Shown here one piece after another: positions 14,641 through 28,441 of a stretch of 34,020 bases of DNA (its first letter is position 1; every line of letters begins with the position of its first letter). The position numbers and the translations under genes were made by a program. The DNA comes from Sulfurimicrobium sp. (GTDB lineage Bacteria > Pseudomonadota > Gammaproteobacteria > Burkholderiales > Sulfuricellaceae), in assembly GCA_030652035.1 (NCBI GenBank), contig JAUSBJ010000042.1:1-34020 (forward strand). The letters are read 5' to 3'. The notes under the pieces were generated by a model. The model made no database searches, was not told where the DNA came from, and saw nothing but the letters and a program-made list of their open reading frames with translations.

Positions 14641-17340
14641 ATGAATGGACGTACCCGCCTGAAAACCGTCATTCTGCTGCCCCTCGCCCTGGTGCTGGCG
14701 GGCTTGCTGGGCATGTTCTATTCCAGTCTGTACCAACACGAGAAGGAGAGCGCCGACCAGGACTTTGTTTCGGCCATGCAGGCCGCGCTGCGCGCCAAGG
14801 ACCGCGGCGCACTGCTCGACCGCGCCGGGCCGCTGTTTGAACGCTTGCGTGAGCGCTACGGTGTCACCCATTTCTATTTCGAAGACGCCAACCGGGTCAA
14901 CGTGCTGCGCGTGCATCAGCCGGAGCGTCATGGCGACACCATCAATCGCTATACCACCCTGACAGCGGAAAAAAGCGGTGAAATTGCCTCCGGCGTCGAG
15001 CTGGGTCCGATCGGCACCTTCACCCTGCGCATGGTCGCGCCCATGCGCGATGAGCAGGGGCTGGTCGGCTATGTGGAGCTGGGCGAGGAGCTCGAGGAGG
15101 TGTTGCAAGGGGTCAGGATGATTATCGGCGTCGAACTCGTGCTCCTGATCGACAAGCAGTTCCTTAAGCGCAAGTCCTGGGAGGAAGGGATGCGGATGCT
15201 CAAGCGCCGCGCGGACTGGGAACACCTCCCCGATGCCGCGATCATCCACCAGACACTCGATCTGCCAGCTGCAAGCGTGGCAAGCGTATTGTCCCGCGCA
15301 GGCAAGGGTGGGAGAGACTTCAAGATCGACGACAAGCACTATTACGCCGGCGTCATTCCCGTCAGTGAAGCGGGTGGGCGCGCAGTGGGCAAGATGATTC
15401 TTCTGCGCGACAAGACGCGGAGCCAAGAGGGAATCCACGCCACCATGCGTTCTGTCAGCCTTTACTACCTGCCTGTCGGCGCGCTGCTGTTCGCCATGTT
15501 TTACCTGATTATCAGAGGAGTGCAGCAGCGCCTCGAGAGCTCCCACCAGCAGCTTGTCGAACAGGGCAGGGAGCGCGAGGCGCTCCAGGCGCAGCATATT
15601 GCCGAACTGAAGGACGAACGCGACAAGCTGCGGCTGGCCAAGGAAGAATTGCAGCATCGCGAGGAGGATCTGCGCCTGTCCGCCAAGGTGTTCGAAAACA
15701 GCATCGAGGGCATCATGATTACCGATGTCAAGTCCAACATCCTGCGCGTCAACCGGGCTTTCACCACGATTACCGGGTACAGCGAGGAGGAGGCCGTTGG
15801 CAACAACACTCGCTTGATGCGCTCGGACCGGCATGATGGCGCGTTTTACCAGGCCATGTGGAACGCCTTGGTCAAATACGGCTACTGGCAGGGTGAAATC
15901 TGGAATCGGCGCAAGAGCGGCGAGGTGTATCCGGAATGGCTGTCCATCGTCGCCGTCCGCAACGAACAAGGTGAAACGCTCAACTACCTGGGGATATTCG
16001 CCGACCTGTCCGAGAAAAAAACAGCCGAGGCGCGCGCCCATCATCTGGCCTATTACGATCCCCTGACGGAATTGCCCAACCGTGCCTTGCTGGATGAACG
16101 CCTGAAACAGGCCATGGCCGCGGTGCAAAACAGTGGCGGACTGGCGGCGCTGTTGCATATTGATCTGGACCGTTTTAAAGCGGTCAACGACACCCTCGGC
16201 CACGCCTTCGGAGACAGGCTGTTGCAGGCGCTCTCCGAGCGTCTTGCGGGGAGCGTGCGCGGCAGCGACACCGTTGCCCGCCTGGGCAGCGACGAATTTG
16301 CCGTTCTGCTGGCCGATGTTGGCGACAAGCAGTGCGTCGAACGAGTATGTGGCAAAATTTTTGCCGCCCTGGCCGAGCCGTTCGATCTGGGGGTGCAGGA
16401 GATTTTCGTTACCCTCAGTGTCGGTATTGCGCTTTGTCCGTTTGATGCCGACAGCGCAGAGGATTTGATCCGGAACGCGGATGTCGCCATGTCCTATGCC
16501 AAGACGCAGGGCGGCAACGACTACCATTTTTACACCCCTGGCATGAGCGGGGGCGAACCCCGGCGCCTGATTCTGGAAACCAGCCTGCGCCGCGCGCTGG
16601 AGCGTGACGAATTCCTGCTGCACTACCAGCCGCAGATTTGCCTGCAAAGCGGCCGGATCACCGGAGTGGAGGCATTGCTGCGCTGGCAGCATCCGGAACG
16701 GGGGCTGGTTTCGCCGGCGGAATTCATCCCCCTGCTGGAGGAAATCGGCTTGATCGTTCCTGTCGGGGAGTGGGTCTTGCGCACCGCCTGCATCCAGAAT
16801 CGCGCCTGGGTAAGCGCCGGGCTGCCGCCGCTACGCATGGCGGTCAATCTATCCGCACGCCAGTTCCGCCAGGGCGGGTTGGCCGATATGGTCTCCCAGG
16901 CGCTGAATGACTCCGGCCTGGCGCCGGAGTGGCTGGAACTGGAAGTCACCGAAAGCATCCTGATCCAGGATTTGCAGGCCACGATCACGACCCTGCGCCA
17001 GCTGGACACCCTCGGCATCCTGATTTCGATCGACGATTTCGGCACTGGCTACTCTTCCCTGAGTTACCTTAAACACCTGCCGATTTCAAAAATAAAGATC
17101 GACCGATCCTTCGTACGCGATATCTGCTCAGATCCGGACGATGCCGCGATCACCAACGCGGTCATCAGCCTGGGGCACAGCCTGAAGCTGCGGGTCGTTG
17201 CCGAGGGGGTGGAAACCCTGGCGCAGCTGGAATATCTGCGCGCCCAGGGATGCGACGAAGTGCAGGGGTTTTATTTCAGCCGTCCGCTGCCTGCTGAAGA
17301 ATTCGCAGTATTGGCGATGAAATCGGAGACCGGGATCTAG
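14641..17340 (+). CDS. Membrane PAS-GGDEF-EAL cyclic-di-GMP signalling protein
   Basis: 899 aa from ATG 14641 (TTG 14605 is possible but lacks a ribosome site). Order: membrane helix (about 8-28), periplasmic sensor of about 250 residues, second helix (about 280-300, [16 protein letters not shown]), coiled coil, PAS domain ([20 protein letters not shown]... [11 protein letters not shown]), GGDEF domain with GSDEF at 549-553, EAL domain with EALLRW (E677). The EAL residues for catalysis are present: [41 protein letters not shown], so phosphodiesterase activity is likely. The GSDEF variant of GGDEF may still be active, since serine is tolerated at that position in some cyclases. Ligand of the sensor is unknown. 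Confidence 0.93.
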   Translation: MNGRTRLKTVILLPLALVLAGLLGMFYSSLYQHEKESADQDFVSAMQAALRAKDRGALLDRAGPLFERLRERYGVTHFYFEDANRVNVLRVHQPERHGDTINRYTTLTAEKSGEIASGVELGPIGTFTLRMVAPMRDEQGLVGYVELGEELEEVLQGVRMIIGVELVLLIDKQFLKRKSWEEGMRMLKRRADWEHLPDAAIIHQTLDLPAASVASVLSRAGKGGRDFKIDDKHYYAGVIPVSEAGGRAVGKMILLRDKTRSQEGIHATMRSVSLYYLPVGALLFAMFYLIIRGVQQRLESSHQQLVEQGREREALQAQHIAELKDERDKLRLAKEELQHREEDLRLSAKVFENSIEGIMITDVKSNILRVNRAFTTITGYSEEEAVGNNTRLMRSDRHDGAFYQAMWNALVKYGYWQGEIWNRRKSGEVYPEWLSIVAVRNEQGETLNYLGIFADLSEKKTAEARAHHLAYYDPLTELPNRALLDERLKQAMAAVQNSGGLAALLHIDLDRFKAVNDTLGHAFGDRLLQALSERLAGSVRGSDTVARLGSDEFAVLLADVGDKQCVERVCGKIFAALAEPFDLGVQEIFVTLSVGIALCPFDADSAEDLIRNADVAMSYAKTQGGNDYHFYTPGMSGGEPRRLILETSLRRALERDEFLLHYQPQICLQSGRITGVEALLRWQHPERGLVSPAEFIPLLEEIGLIVPVGEWVLRTACIQNRAWVSAGLPPLRMAVNLSARQFRQGGLADMVSQALNDSGLAPEWLELEVTESILIQDLQATITTLRQLDTLGILISIDDFGTGYSSLSYLKHLPISKIKIDRSFVRDICSDPDDAAITNAVISLGHSLKLRVVAEGVETLAQLEYLRAQGCDEVQGFYFSRPLPAEEFAVLAMKSETGI

Positions 17341-17353
17341 CCCGGTCTGTAAC

Positions 17354-17740
17354 TCAGGTTTGCGTCCAGGGCAGGCCGTCGAAGCGCCAGCCATTAACCG
17401 TGTTGCGGTGATAGTGGTCATCCAGATCGCCTTCAAAACCATGCAGCACGTTGTACACCTCCGTGAGTCCAGCTTGTTCCAGCACATGTCCGGCTTCCAC
17501 CGAGCGCCGGCCGGAGCGGCAGATCAGCACCACCGGACGGTTGATGCTGGCGGCGGTTTTGACATGGGAAACAAAGTGCGGATTCACCTCCCAATCCGGT
17601 GCGTCCACCCAGGGAATCAGGATCGAATTGTCGGGGTGGCCGACGAACAGGAATTCCATTTCACTGCGCACGTCGATGAATACCGCTTCGCGGCGAGTGT
17701 GCAAAAGCTCATGGGCTTGCTTGGGGGATAGATGTTCCAT
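17354..17740 (-). CDS. Single-domain rhodanese-like sulfurtransferase
   Basis: 128 aa. One rhodanese domain: SPKQAHELLHTRREAVFIDV, RSEMEFLFVGHPDNSILIPW, and the active-site loop VVLICRSGRRSVEAG with the persulfide-forming Cys74. The six-residue loop CRSGRR is the sulfurtransferase type, not the longer phosphatase type. No signal peptide, so cytoplasmic. AGGAGG precedes the ATG by six bases. It is divergent from metH across an 82-base spacer, and convergent with the PAS-GGDEF-EAL gene (13 bases between stops). Substrate unknown; similar proteins pass sulfur from thiosulfate or other donors. Confidence 0.9.
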   Translation of the reverse strand: MEHLSPKQAHELLHTRREAVFIDVRSEMEFLFVGHPDNSILIPWVDAPDWEVNPHFVSHVKTAASINRPVVLICRSGRRSVEAGHVLEQAGLTEVYNVLHGFEGDLDDHYHRNTVNGWRFDGLPWTQT

Positions 17741-17822
17741 CCGGAACCTCCTTGTCGTTCAGAGAGTTGGCGTCTGATGATATTATTACACCCTTTCCCG
17801 CCCGAATAACACTGCCATAATC

Positions 17823-21554
<3,732 letters not shown>

Positions 21555-21566
21555 GTGAAACGGATA

Positions 21567-21616
21567 TTGCGTTCGATTCTGGCTGGGTGTATCGTCTGAT
21601 CTTACCAAATCTTACC
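21567..21616 (+). promoter_or_regulatory. Candidate promoter and phased direct repeats before the AbrB/VapC pair
   Basis: ATCTTACC occurs at 21599-21606 and again at 21609-21616, ten bases apart, so both copies face the same side of the helix. A weak sigma70-like pair TTGCGT (21567) and TATCGT (21590), 17 bases apart, would start transcription within the repeats. This fits an operator for the AbrB-type antitoxin whose gene starts at 21631. Confidence 0.4.
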
Positions 21617-21630
21617 GGCAGACTTGTATT

Positions 21631-21888
21631 ATGGAAACGACCAAACTCTCGTCCAAAGGGCAAATCATCCTGCCCAAATCGGTGCGGGATTCACATCACT
21701 GGTCGGCGGGAATGGAGTTCGAGATCGAGGATACGCCGGACGGCGTCATGCTGCGCCCGGCCAAATCCTTCAGCCCGACCCGCCTGCAGGATGCGATTGG
21801 CTGCACGGGTTACACCGGCCCCGCCAAAACGCTCGAAGACATGGAGGCGGCAATCGCCGAAGGGGCAGGGAAGCATGCTGGCAGTTGA
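21631..21888 (+). CDS. vapB: AbrB/MazE/SpoVT-type antitoxin (VapB-like)
   Basis: 85 aa. N-terminal swapped-hairpin DNA-binding domain: TTKLSSKGQIILPKSVRD, then MEFEIEDTPDGVMLRPAK; the C-terminal tail (LEDMEAAIAEGAGKHAGS) should wrap the toxin. It overlaps the following PIN-domain gene by 14 bases, the usual antitoxin-toxin coupling. No clear ribosome site, but the start is fixed by the domain. It lies 76 bases after metH and before trpG. Confidence 0.88.
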   Translation: METTKLSSKGQIILPKSVRDSHHWSAGMEFEIEDTPDGVMLRPAKSFSPTRLQDAIGCTGYTGPAKTLEDMEAAIAEGAGKHAGS

Positions 21889-22264
21889 TACCAACTTGCT
21901 GGTACGCATCGTCGCCAACGACGATCCCGAGCAGGCAAAACGCGCGGCCTCTTTGTTCGAGGCAGAACAGATTTTTGTTCCCAAGACGGTTTTGCTCGAA
22001 ACCGAATGGGTGCTGCGCTACGCTTACAAGCTGGGCTCCGACGCCATTGCCCGCGCGCTTCGCGCGATTGCCGGCCTGCCGAATGTCACACTGGAAAATC
22101 CAGCGGAGCTTGCTCTGGCGCTCGGATGGTTTGAGAGCGGGCTGGATTTCGCCGATGCCTTGCATCTGGCCAGCAGCCAGAGGGCTGGCCGCTTTGCCAC
22201 ATTCGACACAAAGTTCGCCAAGCGAGCGCAGGCGCTGACCAAAACCGAAATCGTGCAGGCCTAG
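21875..22264 (+). CDS. vapC: PIN-domain ribonuclease toxin (VapC)
   Basis: 129 aa from ATG 21875; a longer frame reaching back to 21521 runs through the antitoxin and metH and is rejected. The PIN active-site acids are all present: D5 in AVDTN, the Glu of LLETEWVLR, and aspartates in SGLDFADALHLA and FATFDTKFA. VapC toxins are Mg2+-dependent RNases that often cut tRNA or rRNA. The stop is 33 bases before trpG, so transcription could read into the trp genes. Confidence 0.9.
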   Translation: MLAVDTNLLVRIVANDDPEQAKRAASLFEAEQIFVPKTVLLETEWVLRYAYKLGSDAIARALRAIAGLPNVTLENPAELALALGWFESGLDFADALHLASSQRAGRFATFDTKFAKRAQALTKTEIVQA

Positions 22265-22297
22265 TCAATATTCAAGAAACAACAGGATACGAGCAAT

Positions 22298-22870
22298 ATG
22301 CTGCTAATGATCGACAACTACGATTCCTTCACCTACAACCTGGTGCAATACTTCGGCGAGCTGGGCGAGGACGTGCGGGTGTACCGCAACGACGAGATCA
22401 CCGTAGACCAGGTGGCGGCACAGAAGCCGGACCATATCGTGATTTCGCCCGGCCCCTGCTCACCCACCGAGGCGGGAATTTCGGTGGCGGTGATCCAGGA
22501 ATTCGCCGGCAAGGTGCCGCTCCTGGGCGTGTGCCTCGGCCACCAGAGCATTGGCCAGGCGTTCGGCGGCAGGATCGTCCACGCCAAGCAGCTCATGCAC
22601 GGCAAGACTTCGCAGATACACCACAAAAATGTGGGCGTGTTCAGGAATCTGCCCAACCCCTTCACCGCCACGCGCTACCACTCGCTGGTGATCGAGCGCG
22701 AGACCATCCCGGATTGCCTCGAAATCACCGCCTGGACCGATGACGGCGAGATCATGGGGGTGCGCCACAAGACTCTGCAGGTGGAAGGCGTGCAGTTCCA
22801 TCCCGAATCCATCCTGACCGAGCACGGCCACCAGATGCTGGCCAATTTCCTCAAGGAGAAACGCGCATGA
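22298..22870 (+). CDS. trpG: Anthranilate synthase component II (glutamine amidotransferase)
   Basis: 190 aa. Class-I glutamine amidotransferase: [32 protein letters not shown], the nucleophile Cys in [17 protein letters not shown], and the catalytic His/Glu in [13 protein letters not shown]. It supplies ammonia to TrpE for anthranilate; in many bacteria the same subunit also serves aminodeoxychorismate synthase (PabA), so dual use is possible. The partner trpE is not directly upstream; instead the VapBC pair and metH are. The stop overlaps the trpD start (ATGA). Confidence 0.94.
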   Translation: MLLMIDNYDSFTYNLVQYFGELGEDVRVYRNDEITVDQVAAQKPDHIVISPGPCSPTEAGISVAVIQEFAGKVPLLGVCLGHQSIGQAFGGRIVHAKQLMHGKTSQIHHKNVGVFRNLPNPFTATRYHSLVIERETIPDCLEITAWTDDGEIMGVRHKTLQVEGVQFHPESILTEHGHQMLANFLKEKRA

Positions 22871-23898
22871 TGACGCCCAAGGAAGCGCTCACCCGCCTGA
22901 TCGAGCAGCGCGAGATTTTTCACGACGAGATGCTGTCGCTGATGCGCCAGATCATGAGCGGGGAAGTGACCCAGGCGCAGATCGCCGCCATCCTGATGGG
23001 CTTGCGGGTGAAGAAGGAGACGGTGGGTGAGATTTCCGCCGCCGCCCAGGTGATGCGTGAATTCGCCACCAAGGTGCCGGTGACCAATACCGGACATCTG
23101 GTCGATACCTGCGGCACCGGGGGGGATGCGGCTCATACCTTCAACATCTCCACCACTGCCGCCTTTGTTGCTGCCGCCGCCGGGGCGCGCGTGGCCAAGC
23201 ACGGCGGGCGTTCGGTATCCTCTACCTGCGGCTCGGCCGATGTGCTGGAAGCCCTGGGCGTCAACCTCAACCTCACGCCGGAACAGGTTGGCCAGAGCAT
23301 AGACGAAATCGGTATCGGCTTCATGTTCGCGCCCAATTTCCACGGTGCCATGAAGTACGCCGCGCCGGTGCGGCGCGAACTCGGGGTGCGGACGATTTTC
23401 AACGTGCTGGGCCCGCTCACCAACCCGGCGGGCGCAAGCAACCAGGTCATGGGCGTGTTCCACCCCGACCTGGTCGGCATCCAGGCACGTGTGTTGCAGC
23501 GCCTCGGCAGCAGCCACGTGATGGTGGTGCACGGTGCTGATGGCCTGGACGAGATCACCCTGTCGGGCGATACCCTGGTGGCCGAGTTGAAGGACGGCGA
23601 AATCCGCGAATATGTGCTGCATCCGCGCGAGTTCGGCTTCGACACCTGCGATCTGGAAGTCCTGAAAGTGTGGGATGCGACCCAGGCCCGTGACATGCTG
23701 CTCGGCGTACTCGACAATCTGCCCGGCCCTGCCAGAAATATCGTGCTGCTCAACGCGGGTGCCGCGATCTATGTCGCAGGATGTGCAGAAACCCTTGCCG
23801 AGGGCATCGCCAAGGCGCACGCAGCCATCGAAAGCGGCGCAGCGCGCGAAAAGCTGCGCCAGCTGGTGGAAATATCAAACCGTAGCAAGGAAACCTGA
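22867..23898 (+). CDS. trpD: Anthranilate phosphoribosyltransferase
   Basis: 343 aa. Signature motifs are in place: [17 protein letters not shown] for PRPP binding, [20 protein letters not shown], the region [20 protein letters not shown] with the substrate-side arginine, and [11 protein letters not shown]. It joins PRPP to anthranilate, the second step of tryptophan synthesis. GGAG lies eight bases upstream of the first ATG; a second ATG follows at once. It overlaps trpG by four bases and is three bases before trpC, a tight operon. Confidence 0.95.
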   Translation: MMTPKEALTRLIEQREIFHDEMLSLMRQIMSGEVTQAQIAAILMGLRVKKETVGEISAAAQVMREFATKVPVTNTGHLVDTCGTGGDAAHTFNISTTAAFVAAAAGARVAKHGGRSVSSTCGSADVLEALGVNLNLTPEQVGQSIDEIGIGFMFAPNFHGAMKYAAPVRRELGVRTIFNVLGPLTNPAGASNQVMGVFHPDLVGIQARVLQRLGSSHVMVVHGADGLDEITLSGDTLVAELKDGEIREYVLHPREFGFDTCDLEVLKVWDATQARDMLLGVLDNLPGPARNIVLLNAGAAIYVAGCAETLAEGIAKAHAAIESGAAREKLRQLVEISNRSKET

Positions 23899-23901
23899 TC
23901 C

Positions 23902-24690
23902 ATGTCCGATATCCTGAATAAAATCATCGAGGTAAAACGGCTCGAAGTAACCCGTGCAGTCGAAAAGAAATCCTATGCCACCATTCGATCCGAAGCCGAG
24001 GCGATGCCGCCGGCGCGCGATTTTACTGGCGCCATCCGCGGGAAGATTGCCGCAGGAAAATCAGCCGTAATTGCCGAAATCAAAAAAGCCAGCCCATCCA
24101 AGGGCGTGATCCGGGCACAGTTCGACCCCGCAGCGATCGCCAGAAGCTATGAGCAACACGGTGCAGCATGTCTGTCAGTGCTCACTGACAGCCAGTTCTT
24201 CAAGGGCAGCAAGAATGATCTGATCGAAGCGCGCGCCGCCTGTAAACTGCCGGTGCTGCGCAAAGACTTCATGATTGACCCCTACCAGATCTGCCGTGCC
24301 CGCACCATCGGTGCGGACTGCATCCTGCTCATTGTGGCAGCGCTGGATCTGTCGCGCATGAAGGAACTGGAAGTGGTGGCGCATGAACTCGGCATGTCGG
24401 TGCTGGTCGAGTCGCACAACGCGGCGGAGCTGGAACTGGCGCTGCAACTGAAGACGCCGCTGATCGGAATCAACAACCGTAACCTGCGCACCTTCGAAAC
24501 CCGTCTGGAAACCACGCTCGAACTGCTGCCGCAGATCCCGCAGGAACGCATCGTGATCACCGAAAGCGGCATCCTCAAGCCGGATGATGTGCAGCGCATG
24601 CGCCAGCACCATGTCAACGCCTTCCTGGTCGGCGAAGCATTCATGCGCGCAGAGGATCCCGGTGTGGAGCTGGGGCGTTTGTTTGCCTGA
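23902..24690 (+). CDS. trpC: Indole-3-glycerol phosphate synthase
   Basis: 262 aa, single-function enzyme without a fused TrpF. TIM-barrel motifs: [16 protein letters not shown] with the catalytic lysine, [56 protein letters not shown] and IVITESGI. It closes the ring to indole-glycerol phosphate, the step after TrpD and TrpF. Last gene of the trpGDC group; no clean terminator follows. Confidence 0.95.
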   Translation: MSDILNKIIEVKRLEVTRAVEKKSYATIRSEAEAMPPARDFTGAIRGKIAAGKSAVIAEIKKASPSKGVIRAQFDPAAIARSYEQHGAACLSVLTDSQFFKGSKNDLIEARAACKLPVLRKDFMIDPYQICRARTIGADCILLIVAALDLSRMKELEVVAHELGMSVLVESHNAAELELALQLKTPLIGINNRNLRTFETRLETTLELLPQIPQERIVITESGILKPDDVQRMRQHHVNAFLVGEAFMRAEDPGVELGRLFA

Positions 24691-24995
24691 TTGGATGTTC
24701 ATATTCGACGAGTAGCCAGAAACCTTACTGCTCTTTTTTTTTCGGCATCGTTGATGCCTGGCGCGCCAGGGCGCGCAGCTGCGCTTCGATGTCGTCGCGC
24801 AAGTTGTGCGATATTCTGCTCCCGGTTGCCGCGGTATTTGATTGCCGGACGGTCCCGGCGCACCCATACATCCATGCGCGAAGCGCATTTCTAATCCTGT
24901 CGTAACGTCAACGCCCATCACGATCGTGCGTTAACATACTAATATACCCAAGTCCCCAAGCCCATGCGCTTGACTATCCAAAGCAGGTGCCTCTC
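24691..24995. other. 305-base spacer after trpC, no supported gene
   Basis: Holds a run of nine T (24734-24742), a GGCATC/GATGCC hairpin directly after it, and the 14-base palindrome CCTGGCGCGCCAGG (24757-24770). On the minus strand one short frame ends LRDDIEAQLRALARQASTMP, which looks protein-like and may be a gene remnant, but it is broken by an upstream stop. The promoter of the FecR-like gene should lie near its right end. Confidence 0.4.
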
Positions 24996-27128
24996 ATGTT
25001 TCCATTAGCCCGAATCAGCGCTGTTCTATCCCTCTTACTGCTCATCGTCATGAGCAGCCTTGCCGTCAGCGCCCAGGATGACAACCCCACGGAGGCCAGT
25101 CCGCTGCGGCTCAGTTACGTCGAAGGGGATGTTTCCTTCTTTCGCGATGGCGCGGAAGACTGGGTGGAGGCGCGCCACAATACCCCGCTGGCGTCCGGTG
25201 ATGCGCTCTATGTCGGCCGGGATGGCGACCTTGAATTGCAAATGGGTAGCCGCGCCTTCATCCGGGCCGATGACGACACGCAACTTACCCTGGTCAACCA
25301 GACGGCCGATTTCATCCAGTTCAAGATCACTTCCGGACGCGTATCCTTCGATTTGCGCACATTGCCCAGCGGTTACTCGGTGGAAGTGGACACGCCCAAT
25401 GCAGTGTTCACCATCGATCGCAGCGGCTATTACAGGGTGGATGTGAACGGCGACGTACATTTCATCACTCGTCGCGGCGGGCGGGCCATGATGGTTCCGG
25501 CAGGTGGTCAGGCGATGAGCATTCAACCTTCCGAGGAAATCGTAGTGCGGAATGGTGCTGTGGCACGGGCAGAAACCTACGTGGCACCAGAGCCAGACCG
25601 CTGGGACAGATGGAACTACGCGCGCACGGATGATCTGGTCGACGCGGTCAGTGAGCGCTACCTTCCACCGGGCATCGCCGGGGCCAATGACCTGGACCAC
25701 TATGGAAGATGGCGCGTGGTGGGCGATTACGGCCCGGTCTGGGTGCCGGATGCCGTGCCCTCGGGGTGGGCGCCCTACAGCACCGGGCGATGGGTGTGGG
25801 ATCCTAACTACCAGTGGACCTGGATTGACGATGCGCCCTGGGGCTGGGCGCCATACCACTATGGGCGCTGGGTTTACCTGAACAGTTACTGGGCATGGGC
25901 GCCGGGCCCGGCGGTCAGGGTTGCAGTGTATGCGCCCGCGCTGGTGGCTTTTTTCGGGGTCGGGTCCAATGTGTCAGTTGGCATCGGGATCGGCACTGCG
26001 GGGCTGGGCTGGGTGGCGCTGAGCTGGGGCGAGCCCCTGGTACCGTGGTGGGGCCGCCCCGGTTTCGTCGGCCGGCCCTGGTGGGGCGGCTGGCACGGCC
26101 CGCGGGTGGTGAATAACGTGGTCATCAAACAGACCACGGTGGTCAACGTGACCAACATCACCTATCGCAATACCCGCGTGCACAATGCCGTAGTCGCCAC
26201 GACACACGAGCGCTTCGGTCGGGGCCAGATGCACGATGCGCCTGTACGCGTGATGGAAACCCGCCAACTCCGGCATATGCACGGCGCGTTGCCGGTGAAA
26301 CCTGGGCCGGCAAGCGTGATGACGGGCGCCCCCAGCCGTATTCGCCCACCTGAGCAAGTTCTGTCGCGAGCGGTGGTTTCCACCCGCCCGGCCCGCGAAT
26401 CCACATTGCCCTGGCGCAACGAAGAACGCCGGCGCCAGGGTAGCGTCGAGCCCGAGCCACGTTATGTTCCTGCCCCTGTCCGCCAGAGCAGCGAACTGCC
26501 ACGCCCGGCATTCGGCGCCCAGACCGGGGAGGAGCGCGCCCGTCCGCCTCTTCCGCCGCGTTTCGAGGAAAGGCGCCGCGAGGCGGAAGCACCAGGGGGC
26601 AGGGCCAGGGAACGTGCAGAACGAGGCCAGGTCGAGCAATCTTCCCCCCCTGCGGCGATCTCTGATAACCCTGAAGCGGCGACGCCGCGCAGATTTGAAC
26701 CGCGCATGGTTCCCGAACCGGCACGGCGGCAGGAGCGGATTGAACGCGAGCGCACCGAATCGTCCGGGCAAGCTGAAGCGCCAGCCCCCTTCAACCGGGC
26801 ACAGGAGCGCGCCGCGAGTGGCAGGGTAGAACCTGTCGCTCCTCGTATGGTCTCCCCGGAAGAAATGATGCCGCCGCGCGGCATGCGTGAACCCGCCCCC
26901 ACGCGCCCAGGGCAGGAACGGGAAAGAGAACGGGAGCGCATGATGCCTGAGCCGCGCCGGCTTGATGCAGCACCGGCCCAGCCACGCGCAGCCCCCGAGC
27001 CTGTGCGGCGGCAGGAGCGGGTGGAACGCATCGAGCGTGAACGGGCAGACTTGCCCGGCCAGCCCGCCAACCGCACCTTCCGCGGCCAGGACCGGGGTGA
27101 CGGCGAACGGCGGCGCTCCCAGCAATAA
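24996..27128 (+). CDS. Secreted FecR/DUF6600-type protein with charged low-complexity tail
   Basis: 710 aa from ATG 24996 (AGGTG six bases upstream; GTG 24987 is an alternative). A Sec signal peptide ends at about A26 (LAVSA-QDD). Residues 40-200 are FecR-like beta structure (VEGDVSFFRDGAEDWVEA, FRADD-like repeats). Residues about 230-320 are the Trp/Tyr-rich DUF6600 repeats (GWAPYSTGRWVWDPNYQWTW, APWGWAPYHYGRW). From about 440 to the end it is rich in Arg, Glu and Pro with repeated RRQERxERE words and probably unfolded. No membrane anchor beyond the signal. Likely periplasmic or outer-surface; the function of the family is not known to me, and a FecR-like sigma-regulation role is unlikely without a sigma gene nearby. 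Confidence 0.8.
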   Translation: MFPLARISAVLSLLLLIVMSSLAVSAQDDNPTEASPLRLSYVEGDVSFFRDGAEDWVEARHNTPLASGDALYVGRDGDLELQMGSRAFIRADDDTQLTLVNQTADFIQFKITSGRVSFDLRTLPSGYSVEVDTPNAVFTIDRSGYYRVDVNGDVHFITRRGGRAMMVPAGGQAMSIQPSEEIVVRNGAVARAETYVAPEPDRWDRWNYARTDDLVDAVSERYLPPGIAGANDLDHYGRWRVVGDYGPVWVPDAVPSGWAPYSTGRWVWDPNYQWTWIDDAPWGWAPYHYGRWVYLNSYWAWAPGPAVRVAVYAPALVAFFGVGSNVSVGIGIGTAGLGWVALSWGEPLVPWWGRPGFVGRPWWGGWHGPRVVNNVVIKQTTVVNVTNITYRNTRVHNAVVATTHERFGRGQMHDAPVRVMETRQLRHMHGALPVKPGPASVMTGAPSRIRPPEQVLSRAVVSTRPARESTLPWRNEERRRQGSVEPEPRYVPAPVRQSSELPRPAFGAQTGEERARPPLPPRFEERRREAEAPGGRARERAERGQVEQSSPPAAISDNPEAATPRRFEPRMVPEPARRQERIERERTESSGQAEAPAPFNRAQERAASGRVEPVAPRMVSPEEMMPPRGMREPAPTRPGQERERERERMMPEPRRLDAAPAQPRAAPEPVRRQERVERIERERADLPGQPANRTFRGQDRGDGERRRSQQ

Positions 27129-27131
27129 CGC

Positions 27132-27170
27132 CGGCTTTGCGCATTTTCGCGACGGAAATGAAAAAAGCCG
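27132..27170. terminator. Two-tier hairpin after the FecR/DUF6600 gene
   Basis: CGGCTTT (27132-27138) pairs with AAAGCCG (27164-27170), and inside it CATTTTC (27142-27148) pairs with GGAAATG (27154-27160) with one mismatch, around a 5-base loop. It starts three bases after the stop codon, between convergent genes. There is no U-run in either direction, so it may be a stabilising 3' structure rather than a true terminator. Confidence 0.4.
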
Positions 27171-27224
27171 AGACAGGAGAAGATTGATCTCTCCTTACCC
27201 TGGCCAGGTTGCCCCGGAAGACTC

Positions 27225-28250
27225 TTAAAAATGGGTAATCGTGGTATTTTCGTCGCGCGAAAGCACTTCGGCCGCCGAGCCCACCAGCAAGGGGTCAGGT
27301 GCGACAGCAACGTGCAAATCCTTGCCGGGGTAGGGCAGGGAATGCAGGAAGTGGCGCATGCAGTTGAGCCGCGCCCGTTTCTTGTCATCGGATTTGATCA
27401 CCACCCAGGGACAATCGGCGGTATCGGTATGGAAAAACATCAGGTTCTTGGCTTCGGTGTAATCATCCCACATGTCCAGCGACTTGATGTCGATGGGCGA
27501 AAGCTTCCAGTGCTTGAGCGGATCGTCGCGCCGCGACACGAAGCGCCGCAACTGCTCTTCACGGCTGACCGAAAACCAGTATTTGAATAGCCTGATGCCG
27601 CTTTTAACCAGCATGCGCTCGAACTCGGGTGTCTGGCGCATGAATTCGAGATGCTCCTGAGGGGAGCAAAATCCCATTACGCGCTCGACTCCGGCCCGGT
27701 TGTACCAGGAACGGTCAAAGAAAACCATTTCTCCCCTGGTCGGCAGATGCTGGACGTAACGCTGGAAATACCACTGCCCCAACTCCTGCTCGGTGGGCTT
27801 TTCCAGGGCAACCGTGCGTGCGGCGCGGGGGTTGAGATGTTCCATGAAACGCTTGATGGTGCCGCCCTTTCCGGCGGCATCGCGCCCCTCGAACAACACC
27901 ACGATTTTCTGGCCGCTATCCCGCACCCAGTTCTGCACCTTCAGCAACTCGATCTGCAACTTGGCCTTTTGCTCCTCATAGTCTTTGGTGCGGATACGGG
28001 TGCGGTAGGGATAACTTGCGGGGAGCTTTGCATAATCGCTGTCTTCACCACTGCCATGCGGGGCATGGGCCACCGCCAGTGCCGCAGGCCCATGACTGAT
28101 GGTTTCGATTTCCGCTGCAACGGCAGGATCAGGCTTGTGCGCCAGATGGGTTTTGGCATGGCCTGATTGGGGCTTGGCCGGGGAGTGGGGAGCGCTGGGC
28201 CCAGATGCCGGAATATTGCTTTTTTCCTGTGTTTTGGTCTTCTCTGCCAT
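27225..28250 (-). CDS. ppk2: Polyphosphate kinase 2 family protein
   Basis: 341 aa from the ATG at 28250, with AAGGAG seven bases upstream (an in-frame start at 28286 is less good). The first 75 residues are a low-complexity, His/Ala/Pro-rich extension. The PPK2 core follows: Walker A VVLFEGRDAAGKGGTI (about 117-132), the lid FFDRSWYNRAGVERV (177-191), and KYWFSVSREEQLRRFVSRRDDPLKHWKLSP. PPK2 enzymes use polyphosphate to make ATP or GTP from diphosphates (or the reverse). Cytoplasmic. A single PPK2 domain of this pattern is most like the class that phosphorylates nucleoside diphosphates, but the class cannot be fixed by eye. Confidence 0.92.
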   Translation of the reverse strand: MAEKTKTQEKSNIPASGPSAPHSPAKPQSGHAKTHLAHKPDPAVAAEIETISHGPAALAVAHAPHGSGEDSDYAKLPASYPYRTRIRTKDYEEQKAKLQIELLKVQNWVRDSGQKIVVLFEGRDAAGKGGTIKRFMEHLNPRAARTVALEKPTEQELGQWYFQRYVQHLPTRGEMVFFDRSWYNRAGVERVMGFCSPQEHLEFMRQTPEFERMLVKSGIRLFKYWFSVSREEQLRRFVSRRDDPLKHWKLSPIDIKSLDMWDDYTEAKNLMFFHTDTADCPWVVIKSDDKKRARLNCMRHFLHSLPYPGKDLHVAVAPDPLLVGSAAEVLSRDENTTITHF

Positions 28251-28441
28251 ACGATGCTCCTTATGCTTAGTGTCAACACACCCCAACCAAAATCAAGAGA
28301 CAAGCAGCATATCCGGCTTTGGTAGTTGCACAACGGTTATATTTCACTTTTGTGAATTATATGCCACTCCAAGCCAGGTGGCTCGGTCTGCTCATCAGCC
28401 GTGTAGTTGATCACTAATGGCCATGGCCCCTTCTTCCGGCT

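Noticed and set aside
14596..16692. 698-codon open frame opposite the PAS-GGDEF-EAL gene
   Set aside because: Mirror of a strongly conserved coding region; no recognisable protein features.
17741..17822. Riboswitch (cobalamin or SAM) before metH
   Set aside because: The spacer is only 82 bases, shared with a divergent gene, and shows no multi-stem layout of either riboswitch.
22265..22297. Trp attenuator/leader peptide before trpG
   Set aside because: Only 33 bases, no tandem Trp codons and no terminator/antiterminator stems.
24731..24756. Intrinsic terminator of the trp operon (T-run plus hairpin)
   Set aside because: The T-run comes before the hairpin on the plus strand, and on the minus strand it is an A-run, so the order is wrong both ways.
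28340..28365. TTCAC-TTTT-GTGAA dyad in the PPK2 upstream region as a CRP/FNR site
   Set aside because: Arms are only five bases and fit neither the CRP nor the FNR consensus well.
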